DNA from: Vesta saturnalis | Taxonomy: Eukaryota > Arthropoda > Insecta > Coleoptera > Lampyridae | Direction of reading: 5' to 3' | DNA length: 64,000 bases | Assembly: GCA_036346205.1 (NCBI GenBank) | Contig: JARFJB010000939.1 | Span: forward strand, 1,039,001-1,103,000 | Part shown: one piece after another, positions 44,102 to 56,020 of the stretch | Numbering within the stretch: the stretch's first letter is position 1 | Layout of the letters: the number at the start of each line of letters is the position of its first letter | Notes under the pieces: model-generated | The model's database searches: none | What the model saw: the letters and a program-made list of their open reading frames with translations, nothing else | What the model was told of the DNA's origin: nothing | Made by a program: the position numbers and the translations under genes

Positions 44102-46816
44102 TGCAGGGGCGTGCTGGCAGAACCTATGCAGGCCTGGACTAGATTGTAGAGCAGCCCAAGCCCAAGCCAATTTAATTATAGGTAATAGTTTAAAAAAAAC
44201 GTCACACACGTATAAAATAAAACCACATTTATGTAGTAGAAATATACAAATGCAATACAATATTAGATACTACGGTGATACTTGGGCTGATAAAACGTCC
44301 CGTGATAACTCTCTTCGCAACAAAGAACTTTTTCAGCTAATCTATCAATTAATTATTAGTCACTATCTAAACCATTTAGCACTTTCCTCTCCACAGCCAT
44401 CAGCATGAAAGCTTCCAAATGTACGTCACTTTTTTTAGAAATTTTAATGTCGAGAACGATCTTTCACGTGCAACTTGTGTTGTTGGTAGTATTAACAAGG
44501 ATTTATGTGCCAATGTTAAGGTTTTATAAGCCTCGCTATATAAATTGTATTTGATTAGAACCTTGTAGCACAATTTTTGCAACTTTTATACTTTGCAGTG
44601 ACAAAATCTTCTTCTGCCTCGACTCTATCGTCATCCTCATCTGATGATGTCGTTTCATTTTGTATTGTGTATACGTCAGTAGCAGAATTTTTTAGTGTAT
44701 CCCAACTATTGGCAAAATTAATAAGTTCATACTGTAGATTTTCTGTAGTTACAATGTTATCAAAATGTAATGTTTCAGACAACTTACTTAAGGCTTTTGG
44801 TGAAATAGGGTTTTCTTTTAAATTAGAGAGCGACAGAGTTCTTTGTATTCGCAAACCTCGAATCCATAATTTCAATGACTCGATCCAAAATAACATTGTG
44901 GATTTCAACAGTGAATTTTGAATAAGAATTTTCAATCGAATCATCATGAGACAATTGCACATCTTCACCTTTAGATTTAGTTTCATTTTTGTCCAATTAA
45001 TAAATTTAGTGTTTGCCATATCTCTTTGGATGGATCTAATTTGAACAAGTGCAGCAGAAACCAATTGTTGACTTTTTAAGAGATCTAATCCACTGGTTTG
45101 TAGATATTTGAACACAGGTTCAGTAATACTAAATACTCTGGGACAAATCTGTGCAATAAAACCTGTTTCATATTTCAGTAATTTTTCCTTTAAATTTCTG
45201 GCTTTCGTTTCTTCAATTTTGATTAATGTTATTATTATTTTAACTTACAACGCTTTGGTTTGAACTTTATATTTGCCTAAAACCCAGATTAAAGCTTTGT
45301 TTTTTGCCCACATCTGGTTTCTTCAATTGTTTGCAATCTCTTGTTGGGTTCACTTGTTTCCCGATCACGCCATATATCCATTCTCTTGTGAGATTCTTTA
45401 AATAAAGCTGCTAAACTATTTAGCAGATTAAAAAACTCAGCGGCTGCAATTGTAGACTTGGTGCAATCACTTAACACCAAATTGAATACATGGCTATAAC
45501 ACCATACATGGACTTAACCAAGCCGTAAGGCCATTATATTGGCCTTTCATATCTACGGCACCATTGGTGGCATTTCCTATGCAATTCTTAACATCTAAAT
45601 TATTGTTATCTAAGACTTTTTGAAGTAAATTCATAAAGCTTGTCCTGAAGAATCATTGCAACATTCTACAGCACAAACAGGCATTCTTTAATATCATCAT
45701 CTAACACATACCGAATAATTATCGAACATTGATCTTTAACTTTAACATCTTGCGTGGTGTCAAGTTCCACACAAAATATTTTTGCTTTTTTCAGTTGCTA
45801 GACTATTATTAATTAATGATGAAATTGTCCGAATAATAAGATATATTGTGTTATTTGACAAAAGTGTCAGCAAATTTCCCGATCTCGTTCGCATTTATTC
45901 TGGTTTTTTTAAGATACGGTTCCGTGCTTCCTTACTTGAATCACTTACCATTGTCAAGTGTTCTCTTAATACTAAATCATATTTACCATAATCCAAAAAA
46001 CTGCCATGGTCCTAGTTGAGATCGTCTAATATATAAGCTTCTTTATTTTTCTTCCCTCAAAAACTGAGACCTCGTTTTGCAATAACTTTTAAAATATCAA
46101 TGATTCTTTTTAGAATTCAGCGCTTTTTATTAACTTGTTCGTTGCTAAGATTTTTTGATCATAAAATAAAATAGTTCTGATGTCTTTATTTTTTGGCTTC
46201 ATAACATGATTCAACACAATTTTGGTGTGGTTTACTAAACTCGTGTTCTTTAATTCTTTGGTAAACATAGGGTCAATCGTCAGGCCCGTCGCAAGAAGAA
46301 TTTGTATCACCCGGTTATGAGAAACATAAATATACAGTACAAAAGAGTTTGGAAGTTGCTGCATCATAACTTAACCACTTCCGACTAGACCAATTTTCAC
46401 CAAAAAAAGCCTTCTGTGCAGAGAATGGTAGCGTCGTATCCTTAAATGGTTGTTGTGGATGCTTTTAAAAAAATAAATCAATATCACATCCTTTTGGTAT
46501 CACAAATAAGTTTAACACTTCCCGAGACATTTCATCCACTTGGATGTTTTCTAAAATTGTTTGATTTGGCTGCAAGCTGATGGAAACTAATGTACTAGTA
46601 CTAGTACTGTAATAGAGTCAACCTCATCTGGAGTGCTGCTCGTAGAAGGTACAGGTTCATTTGATTTTGAAGGCCGAATAGTGCTTATTTTTTCCGTTAC
46701 TGAACTAGGTTTAAAAAAAACTGTCTAATTTAACACGTTTTTGAACTTCCATTTGTAAGATATTTTTCCTTTTATCGCGCAATCTTTCCGCACACCTTAC
46801 GCTCTTTATCCTCCAT
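44102..46816 (-). pseudogene. hAT transposase (ZMYM1/KIAA1586-like), heavily decayed
   Basis: Starting near 46816 (MEDKERK), the minus strand passes through VKLDSFFKPSSVTEKIST and the TTF-like region, then NHTKIVLNHVMKPKNKDIR (46110-46367), an RNase-H-like middle with NGAVDMKG-type sequence (about 45560), NLLNSLAALFKESHKRMDIW (45289-45480), a long distorted frame with LDLLKSQQLVSAALVQIRSI and TSSDEDDD (44555-45115), and the hAT dimerisation tail with QVARERSFSTLKFLKK (44400-44582). Stops and frame changes occur throughout. CAGGGGCGTGCTGGC at 44102-44116 looks like a hAT terminus, giving a possible 3' end. The partner end was not found. Confidence 0.7.
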
Positions 46817-49654
46817 GGTGCCAAAAGTTAAAACTTGAGGTATACAACAATCTAAAATTTATTATCAATTAATTAATAATAAATTTATTAGTTAATTAGT
46901 TACCTTTATGTCTTTATACCAAGAGATTCACTTTATCAAGACTTGTTTTCTAGCGCAACGTAGGGTGGTAGCCCGTGAACACGAAAGGGACATTCCCGAT
47001 TTGAAACATTTGAAATATTATACTTATTTAACGAAAAACATATCTATATCCAGGCGTCGCCGCGCCGAGCTTAACGTCATAATAACCAATTGCTGGCGGT
47101 TGGCGAAACGACTCATCTCTCCATCCGTGAGACGGAACATTTACTTTTGGGATTGATTTATGATTTGTGTTGTAACTTGTGTTACATCATGAGCTTTGAA
47201 TGAAACACCCCTGGTCAACTGGATCGAAAAATCGTCCACCTTCGATTATTCGAATCGGTTGAATAAAAAAACGAGTAAAGAAAAAGTAAAATATTTTCAT
47301 AGATTTATTAGGTTTAATTTACAACTTTTTTTTTCGTTTTCTTGAATATTAATCTTTATTGAATTAAGAAAAAATACCTTCTTTAAATGTTAGCAATAAC
47401 CAAGAACGTATTGTAATAGTCAGGTAAATTTTCTATTATATTACAGGCACGTAGATATTCTCTTAAACAACCAGTTTGTTAATGAAAGAATTCTTATAAA
47501 AATATTTAATGCGTGGTTCGAAACTGACTTGTAAATCTGTTATATAAAAAGCAGAATTATATTTTTAATGAATTTGAATATATGTGTATTTATAAAACCA
47601 AACAAATGATCTTATTTTTATTGTATTATAATGGAATAGATAGTAAATTTAAATGTCATTACGGTTTATTTAAAGGAATTTAAAACAGCTCCAAGTCAGT
47701 TGTTTTTCTTCACATACAGGAATTAATAATGGGAGTAATATATTTTTAATATGAATAAACTTCAATGAAATTGTTGCACAAAAATAAAAATCAATTAATC
47801 TACGATATAATTAGACTGATTAGAAGAAATACAAGTAACAATGCAATTCAAATTGTTTTGATTTCATTATTTCCTTGATGTGCTTGCTTTTTTCCATTTT
47901 AATTCAAAACACTACTAGCAAGAGAGGAATGTTTATGAAATCGTATTATCAAGGATGTAATTAAAATTAAAAAGCGTCCTAATTGATAAAATAAAAACAC
48001 GTTATTTGGCATATAATTTCCCATTAATTGTGATTTAAATAAAAAAAATCCTTTAACTCTATAGATCATTGATAGGCACAAGTACTGCTAAAAATATAAA
48101 AGTGGCAGTTTCTCCATCAAAAATGAAAAACTGTTTTTGAATTTACCAAATTCGTTTTCTTTTTCTAAGGATAAAAATGGAAATTAAATTTAAAAAATCT
48201 TCTTTCTACCTTTCATATTTATTATTTATTATTATTAGCATTACAACAGAGTTAACGATTTAACTAAAAGTAAACACGAAACACATATAACAAAATAATA
48301 CTATCTAACCATAGTTTAATAATTAATATAAAATCTTTCATTTCAATAAAAAAATTTGGTAAAGGCTTCCAAAACGCCTTGAACGACGGGGCATTTTTTC
48401 TTATTAAAATAAAGCTTAACAGTATAGTTACAAAAAAGTCAAGAAGGGTTATAAATGAACATTTAATAATCATATGTTCTCCTATTTATACCCTATTTTC
48501 ACAAAGCAATTTTAAATTCTATTGTTACTTGTAGTAATTACATGTAATTACTTGAATGGTATTGCAAATTAATTGATTTCCGACTTAACCTTTGTGCAGT
48601 AATCGTAATTATTCTAAAAATGCCTTTCTAAGAAACCGGAAACGCTAAAAATGTCAATTTACGTTTTTTAGGACATTTCAAAATGAAGTATAATGCCCAC
48701 GTATGGGAAATTGAATCCTAAAACATTTATAAAAAAACTAATTTTTTTTGTATTGTAATTTAACGAATCCTTTTCAACTTATTGGCTCTGTATCGCGCCC
48801 TGAGGGGATTTGGACCTGCTTTGTGCAACAAATTACCAGTTTTGCATTTAAAGGGATGTACAAAATGTGTGATAATTAATAGGTTTTAATATCTTGTGAA
48901 TAAGTCGTAATTTGATCATGTTTTTCGGGGAAAAACACATGTTGGGGTAGAAAAACAGGTTCTCTTCCATGGGACTCGAAAACGACCTGACAAATCGGTT
49001 AGAATTTTTATACGCACAGAATTTGAGTAAAATAGCGCCGGTTAGTAATTAATTACATTGGAACATACTGCAAATTAAAGGACAGCATTGTTTGTTACTT
49101 AGAAATTCGAGACATATGGGATTTGCTAAGGACGAGTGAATATTTTAAAAATTAATAATATTTAATAATAAATATAAATATATTCCCTCGTAATATTTAT
49201 TTATTTATATTTATCGTAATTAGGATGCATTTGGAAGTAAAACAGTTAGTTGCAGTTGGAGGCTCAATTGAGTGGTATCGTTCTATTGTTTTGTTACAAA
49301 CCATAATTATAAACCGATGTGGCTTAAATATATTACCGTTTCCGTTTTAGTAAAAACTAAAAACGCCAATTTGTCCTTTTATTTTTTGCGTTGGTTTTAA
49401 TGTAAGTTTTTCAGAAAATTAAAGTGGTCGTGTAAACAAACGTATCAATAAATAATCACATAGTTCTGGTTTTAATCAGCGACGCGGGCGTGTAAACACT
49501 TATATCTATAAATAATCGTCACCATCTTGAGTTTAAACCGCGTACCTTAGCCCGTTAAGTGTTGGTCATTAAGTGATTAATTAAAGGATTATATTAAACA
49601 TAAGTAGGTATTTTAATGTAATAATAATAATATTTATTCATGTGAAGTAAATAA
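46817..49654. other. Unassigned AT-rich DNA
   Basis: No recognisable gene. 49430-49550 shows a diverged tandem duplication of a roughly 65-bp unit (CGTGTAAACAAACGTATC / CGTGTAAACACTTATATC, each followed by AATAAATAATC). 49140-49215 is low-complexity AT. Confidence 0.35.
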
Positions 49655-50266
49655 AAACAAGAGGACCTGAACAGAGAAAAAGAAAATATCGCTAGAACAC
49701 TCAAAGAAAATGGCTACCCCGATCAAACACCTAACCTAAACAGGGAAAGGGTAACTGAAAAAGAAGAACCTAAATATACAGCGATAATACCATATATACA
49801 AGGTACCTCAGACAAAATACGAAGGATAGGCAGCAAATACAAGATACGCACTGCCTTCAAATCGACTAGAACGATCAGGGGAATACTAACCAAAACCAAA
49901 CCATACAATGAAGATCAGAATTCCAAGAATTGTGTATACAACCTACCATGCGAATGCGGCAGAGCATACATAGGAGAGAGCAGTAGACCACTCAAAGTGA
50001 GAACTCAGGAACACAAGAACAACGTCCGCAAGGGCGAAACAGAAAGGTCAAGAATCGCTGAACATGTCTGGAACGAAGACCACCGCATCCAATGGGATAA
50101 CATACAGATAGTGGCAAAGGACGAGAATACAACTCGTCGGAAACTCAAAGAAGCCACATACATCGCACTAGCAGAAAATCCAATAAGCCAAGCTAGTGTA
50201 GAAATGAAACCCATATGGATTCCAATAATGCGCGAAGAGCTTAAGCGCAATACACCTGCGCAATAG
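49655..50266 (+). pseudogene. C-terminal GIY-YIG half of a second Penelope family, open frame
   Basis: An uninterrupted frame of about 203 codons opens after a stop at 49652 and contains ENIARTLKENGYPDQ (RT/linker end), IPYIQGTSDKIRRIGSKY, the basic connector, CVYNLPCECGRAYIGESSRP (GIY-YIG box with preceding cysteines), LKVRTQEHKNNV and IAEHVWNEDHRIQWD, and ends near 50266. These are the standard parts of a Penelope-type endonuclease domain. The 5' side lacks the RT, so the copy is truncated, but the nuclease frame is intact and differs in sequence from the PLEs at 12 and 34 kb. Confidence 0.75.
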
Positions 50267-50312
50267 GTTACGGCGCAACATGCGCAATAAACTTCTGCGA
50301 AACCACGAAAAG

Positions 50313-50316
<4 letters not shown>

Positions 50317-50377
<61 letters not shown>
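50317..50377. repeat. (AT)n microsatellite
   Basis: About 30 AT units lie between the PLE reading frame and the tRNA-like stretch. Confidence 0.95.
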
Positions 50378-50379
<2 letters not shown>

Positions 50380-50400
50380 TTCTAACAAATATATATTGGA

Positions 50401-50477
50401 TTACTCAGTGGCTCAGCGGTAAAGGTGTCGGACTAGTAAGTGAAAGGTACCAAGTTCGAATCTGAGAGTAGTCAAGT
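50401..50477 (+). other. Degenerate tRNA-like stretch downstream of the PLE
   Basis: GATTACT and AGTAGTC could form a 7-bp acceptor stem. TGGCTCAGCGGTAAAGG is a good A box, and AGTTCGAATCT is a near B box. The D and anticodon arms fold poorly, so this is not a functional tRNA. It may be a SINE remnant or part of the PLE terminal region. Confidence 0.5.
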
Positions 50478-50516
50478 GCTTGGGAAAATTTAGATATAAC
50501 ATATGAATTCGACTCA

Positions 50517-50588
50517 AGTGCTAAAACAGTCCTTCTGTGGACTAAGTCTGATGACGGAAGCAGAGTCCGCTTCCGAAACGTCGCGCTC
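50517..50588 (+). ncRNA. Hammerhead-ribozyme-like motif of a Penelope terminal segment
   Basis: The core boxes CTGATGA (50548-50554) and GAAAC (50575-50579) flank a hairpin GGAAGC/GCTTCC. A second hairpin, AGTCC/GGACT, precedes the core, and outer strands AGTGC and GCGCT can pair. Hammerhead motifs are known in PLE pseudo-LTRs, and this lies 250 bp behind a PLE endonuclease frame. Against activity: the base closing the GGAAGC helix is unusual and no canonical cleavage triplet sits at the junction. A second copy on the minus strand at 58251-58321 has both core boxes mutated. Confidence 0.5.
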
Positions 50589-50719
50589 AAAAAGCATAAA
50601 CTGTGGAAATAGGCCGATCAACTCCACTAATAGGAAACCACAGTTACAAAACACTTATAATACAGAAATAAAAACTCGGCATAACAAAACCAATACACAA
50701 TAATATAACTAAACTTTTA

Positions 50720-51565
50720 AAATTAATAAAACAAAAATATATTGATAATGGAATAAGATTATTCACCAAATTAAATTTTTGGAATTCATTAATTGAATAA
50801 AAATGCATGACACGTGAGAAAATTTTTAATTGATTTCTGAAATGCAATTTCAGGATTTTATGCAATTAGAAAGGCAATTACAGAGCTTGATGGACTTCAT
50901 ATCCTTGCTGAGTTTTGTTTAATCTTAGCAAACGGAGTCGCAAATCATTAATATTTCTCGTGTTGTGGGAATGAGTTTCAGATTTCTGAGTGAATTTAAA
51001 ACAAGCTAATATAAATATACAAGGTAGAGTTAAAAATTGGAGTAAGGGCGTAATTACAATCTTCTCTAAACCCAATATTAGCTAAGATTCCAACCTCCTT
51101 TGTAGTTTAAACAAATTACCACTATGTGACGAATTTACTCAAATAGTAATCCCATACGTTAATGGTGTGGCATAAACCAAACTATGCAGTTTTTAACACT
51201 TCACTGGAAACATTCACATACAGTCTACGAAAAACAAATATATTGCTACTTAACTTTGCTTTAATGTGTTCCACATGGAAATGGAATTGTAATTTAGAAT
51301 CAAAGTACAAACCAAGAAATTCACATGCTTGTAAGTTTCAACAAGAGGTTTCTTTAAAGAAACAGTAAGTTGTTCACTTTTTGGGGAATTAACCTTTAAT
51401 TGGTTTGCAATACACTACTCACTGGCCACACCGCGAAGTATTTTACTTTCAATATTACTTAAGATTAAGGTAATCAGCGTAAAGAATGCAATTGCCTTCT
51501 ATTGACAAATAGTTGGGGAAGTCATTTATTTAAATAAGAAATAGGAGTGGCTCAAGAATACTCCC
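50720..51565 (-). pseudogene. Jockey-like LINE, 3' part, cut by the piggyBac
   Basis: Directly left of the piggyBac the minus strand reads NDFPNYLSIEGNCILYADY (catalytic YADD changed to YADY, about 51460-51522), then FLGLYFDSKLQFHFHVEHIK (about 51285-51345), LSSNIFVFRRLYVNVSSEVL, and the C-terminal HSHNTRNINDLRLRLLRLNK (about 50930-50985) ending near 50720. The 5' continuation lies across the insertion at 54610-55060. Frameshifts and stops are present. Confidence 0.8.
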
Positions 51566-51569
51566 TTAA

Positions 51570-54500
51570 CCCTTATGGTGCCGTACGGAGTACCCGGGTA
51601 CTATTTCGTCTTTACAGTCATATAACTATTTTTCTATTCAACCTTTTATTTTGAGCTTTCGTGACATCTCCAACAAAATAGTTTTACTCACGAAAAACAT
51701 AAGTTTAGGCAAAATAGTTTGAGCAAAGATTTTATTTTGACGATTTTATAAAGTGCACCTCCTGTCTCCCGTACGGAGTACCCCGGTACTCCTAGGTTTA
51801 TATGAGTAGAAAACGATATCTATAATAATAAATGCGTAATTGGATAGTATTTATTTGTATGTAGTAGGTATATAATTAGTGGCAAACAGGTAATACAATA
51901 ATTTTATACATATAGCATTCAAAGGTAAAAATAAAAATGTAAATAATGATGCACGATTCTGAGATAAACACGCCGTATCTTCATTCTACACATTTTCTGC
52001 ATACAGTAGGAGTTGGGTTGGTGTGTTCATCGCACACTGGTTTCCTGCATTTACAGCATCTCTTGCGCGTTCCCCTTTTCCTCTTTTCCTCCGCGGTGTT
52101 GCACATGATGCAGCAACCAGTGAACTTCAGGCGCCCGGTGTTATCACGTTCTTGTACCGAGGTTGGTGCTGGTGGTGGGTTATGTACGGTGGCTATTTTT
52201 ACGCCAAGAATGTTTTCCATGGCGGTTTTCACGAAATAAAACCGCGTGATTATCGGTTGCTTACTTCATTTTATTATAGAGGGTAGACAAAGATCTCTTC
52301 CTAGATTTTTTAGAAATAATTTTCGACGATCAGTTCTACAGGAAATTTCTGGATTGTTTTCAATATATATGATGTACGCTGCTAAACAAGCAATATCCAA
52401 AATGTTGTAGAAAAAAGCTAGTGGCCAGCGATTTGTTTTTCTTTTAATCGTGTACATCATTACCATTTGATCCATTCGATCAACTCCGGATTTGGTAGAA
52501 TTATAGTACATAATTATGTCAGGTTTCTTGGCTGTACTCGTGTCATTAATTTCTGGAGTTGTGTGCATACTCGAAAGCAACACAACAGCTTTGCTCTTCT
52601 TAGGTACATAGGAACATAAAGTTCCTTCATCACGAAAAGCAAAAAGGCTCGATGCTAATTCCCTGTTTTTTGAAGGTAGCAATTCTTTTGGGATGTAGGG
52701 TTTGTTTTTCCTCAAAGTTCCCACTAAAGTGAGCCCTTGTTCTCTGAAGCACCTTAGCAAGGGGAGTGAGGTAAAAAAAATTGTCGGTAGTAATGTTTCT
52801 TCCGGAGCCTTTGTAATACTGACATAGATTCATTACTACTCTCTCTCCAACATTGACTTGGCGTGCTTCTCCTTGTTCTTTACCTGTAAAGACAAACATT
52901 TTCGTAAGGTATTAAAATGAAACGAGCTACATTTTGTGTATTATCTGTGTAAATTATTCCCTGTAATGGGTAACCCGTTTTGGAATCAGCTACCCAAAAA
53001 ACTTTAATACCGTACTTTGCTGGTTTCGATGGCATCTATTGAGTAAATTTCGTTCTACCCCTATACGGAAAAAGCTGTTCATCCACGGTTAGATTTTCAT
53101 ATGGCTTGAAGTGGCGACGTAGGTTATGATTTAGCATTGTCCATATGTCTCTTATTGGGGCTGCCTTGTCCCTTGTTTGTCGCTCCGACCGTGTATGCAA
53201 GTTATCAAAGCGAATATATTTCTGTAGGTCTTGGAATGTTGCCCGGCTAAGACTTGCCCGGTAGATTGGTAACGCATCGTTTTTCCATAATTCGTTTACG
53301 TGTTCCGAGTTAGAATGGTGAACACCCGCAGTGACCAATATTCCCAGAAAGGCGTTAAATTCATCAAGGGTGACAGCTTTCCACTGTTTTTGTCTATTGG
53401 GATGGGCTTCATTATGTTCATTGATGCACTGGTTTGCTTTTCGAATTGTTTCTCTGATTATAATGAACTTCATTTCATTCGTAAATATCAAATTCAAGAT
53501 ATCTAGACGTGTCAATGAGTTGCTACTTCGATGTGGTCCGCCTGAAAATACATTATGTATAAGGTAATATATTGTACGACGAAATGAAAAAGGTGTGTTG
53601 CTTTTACCTAATTCACGTATGATATTGTATGAACGTGCTTGTGATGTTGCTAAATGGGACTTTTTCCGAATTGTTTGATCGCGGCAGGTAAATTTTCCAG
53701 GAGTTCCACATTCTGTGGACGTGTGGGAGACATCTTGATCATCATCAACCTCAGTTGTTTCGTCATCGCACTCTGATACAACTTCAATAGCTTCTGCCAT
53801 TCGGTCAATTTCAGCTACATCTTCTACATCGGAGTCATCGGCGTTTGGTGGTAGCCATTCAGCATCCGTCTCGTTGGCATCATCATCTGCAAAAGGATCT
53901 GATTCTTCGTCGAAATGGTCTTCGTATAGATACATTAGTTGCTCTTCGGTCAAACTACTATAATTTACAAACACATATAAAATAAATATGTGCATATTAG
54001 ATGACTTGAGTACATAACACGTACGTAGGCGAACATAAACTTACTAATCTAATCGAATATTTCCCCTGGAGTCCAAAGGTAATGAGTCCTCTACCGACCT
54101 GCGACTTCTAGAGAAAACACAAAAAACGCTAATATGGTTATATGGTAATATGGTACACAGCGCATATAATAAGTAAAATAATTACTAAACTTACCGTCGT
54201 GATCGTACAACTGAAGTACTAAAGCCACTGGGTCCAGCCACCGGTTCGTTTAGATTCGTTTCCATTTTTATCACGCACAACACAGTTATAAGTTTATATA
54301 ATAATGTATAATATAATAAATTTATGTAATAATAAACAAATAAAAGTAACAGCACACAGACACACAAACAAATCGACTGTACTCTAGCTCATCAATAACG
54401 CAACTGACGCCCTTGTCTTCAAGATTCCATCATCCTGACTCATGAAATTTGCGAACAAAACATAAACAGCCAATAAAAATGAACTATGGCGCGCAACAGA

Positions 54501-54605
54501 AATGTCTACAGTGATAATGCAGTCAAATTATGCACCATATAGAGGTAGTACCCGGGTACTCCGTGTGGGAGATATAAGGTGTAAATTTTTATGATATCAT
54601 AAGGG
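51570..54605 (-). mobile_element. piggyBac element, 3036 bp, TTAA target duplications
   Basis: TTAA flanks both sides (51566-51569 and 54606-54609). The ends are CCCTTATG and its complement. Subterminal copies of GTACGGAGTACCCGGGTACT occur at 51583-51602 and 51771-51792 on one side and inverted at 54547-54565 on the other. It carries one transposase gene on the minus strand and interrupts the LINE at 50720-55060. Preservation is the best in the window. Confidence 0.9.
51981..54265 (-). pseudogene. piggyBac transposase, three exons, two in-frame stops
   Basis: Exon 1 (54195-54265) starts METNLNEPVAGPSGFSTS; exon 2 (54045-54107) is SRRSVEDSLPLDSRGN; exon 3 begins 53957 with SLTEEQLMYLYED. The splice sites are GTAAG/CTAG and GTAAG/ATAG and phases join. 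Conserved acidic residues are D in ENLTVDEQLFPYRGR (about 53075), D in ITTDNFFYL (about 52790) and D in SGVDRMDQM (about 52480). The C-terminal cysteine-rich domain is CCIMCNTAEE, CCKCRKPVCDEH, CRKC (51981-52110). In-frame stops are TAG at 53036-53038 and TGA at 52266-52268, and a 61-bp segment (52884-52944) splits the frame. Length and order match piggyBac transposases. Confidence 0.85.
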
Positions 54606-54609
54606 TTAA

Positions 54610-55060
54610 GCAACTCTACTTAATATTGACAATTTCTAAGAATATTGATTATTTACACGTACACATTGTGTTCTATTACATAGGTAAATATTTTATTAAA
54701 GACACACTAAGTTTCTCAAAGTTATAAACTTTCTCTAACTTTTCAAGCAATATATCCTGGGAAACACTATCAAATGCACGGGAAAGATCTAAGAAGGTAG
54801 CAACAGAATTCACCCCTTTTTAAAATCATATTAGAGCGTCAGTTGTACATCGACTTGACCTATAACCAAAAGATTAAAGCTCGTAGCAAGCAATTCAACA
54901 AGCTGGTGTATCATTAAAAATAGGCCATTCCCTTGCAAAAAATTACTATTTAATTATCACAAGATATTGAATCGCACAGAATTGTTTCTTGAAAACAAAG
55001 AGTAGTAATGCGGTAGTAATTTAATTGCCAATTCGCCATCTCGCAAGTACGCTTATTAAA
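54610..55060 (-). pseudogene. Jockey-like LINE, 5' side of the piggyBac insertion
   Basis: The minus strand reads VATFLDLSRAFDSVSQDILL (about 54748-54807), the LDLSKAFDxVxHxxLLxKL block that contains the first catalytic Asp of non-LTR RTs, followed by EKLEKVYNF. It continues the LINE found at 50720-51565. Upstream of about 55060 no endonuclease is recognisable. Confidence 0.75.
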
Positions 55061-56020
55061 CTGAAACCTGTTAAAAAAAAAGCGCGTCATAACGTACGGC
55101 ATCCACCTCCTTGCTGGAATGATTTAGGCATTGTTGATTGTTTACTGACATTTTCGCCCGCGTAGAGGACTTCATGCGTGGACAAACGTGGCATGATAAA
55201 CCTCAGTTTAATTGTCGTTATTACCGATACTGGGGTTTACAGAAACGTGTCTATATATTTTACGAAAACCTCACAATTTCATCTTTACGCCTGATTTCGC
55301 AACTAGAAATGGTTTCCCACAGTCTTAAGTGTTAAAACTAACCCGTTCGTATTGGTTTTAAATGCTGAGAGCTCTATAGATGAACGTGTAAGCTGAGAAA
55401 GGGATGCTGTAGTTTCTAGCGCAGCCACTCAAACTTCCGCGTCATTGCTTACCAGTAGGTTAACTGTTTTATTTTCTACCCTTGCAAGGCTTTGTTTAAA
55501 TGAATTTTCAAGTGTATTTGATTCGGCCTGCTAATTTAGAATTGTTTGTCTACGGATTGATTTCTTTATATATGTAATTTATGGTAGTTACCTTAATGCT
55601 ACCTTTTCTGTTTGTTTTATTTTATGTGTAATTTAATCTGAATTATTCTTTTTCTTTTTACTTTACTGTCAACTCAACTGTCAGCATTGATTGTATAACG
55701 GCCATATATTCGGTGTCACAATTTTAATTCGGATTTATTTATGACACAATTGTGGGTGTGATTTCACTGTTTGTTTCTTTATTGTATTCATATGTAATTA
55801 AGTTACTTTTCATTGTTCGGTCGCATTTTATAATTTTGTACTCACTTTAACCTGATTTAATGGTATTTTGTTATATCTGCATATTGAATCTTTCCTTTTC
55901 TTTGTTTTTTTATTCTTTGATTTATTAATGTACTTGTAAAATTGCATATTAATTAATAAAAAGGTTTTCTTGTTTGTTCTTTCCCAATGTGCAAATTAAT
56001 GGGTTGAATATTGCCCTCAA
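55061..56020. other. Unassigned AT-rich DNA
   Basis: One short plus frame (55138-55335) has no recognised domain. Nothing else seen. Confidence 0.4.

Noticed and set aside
52023..52286. Plus frames across 51946-52286
   Set aside because: They are antisense to the cysteine-rich tail of the piggyBac transposase.
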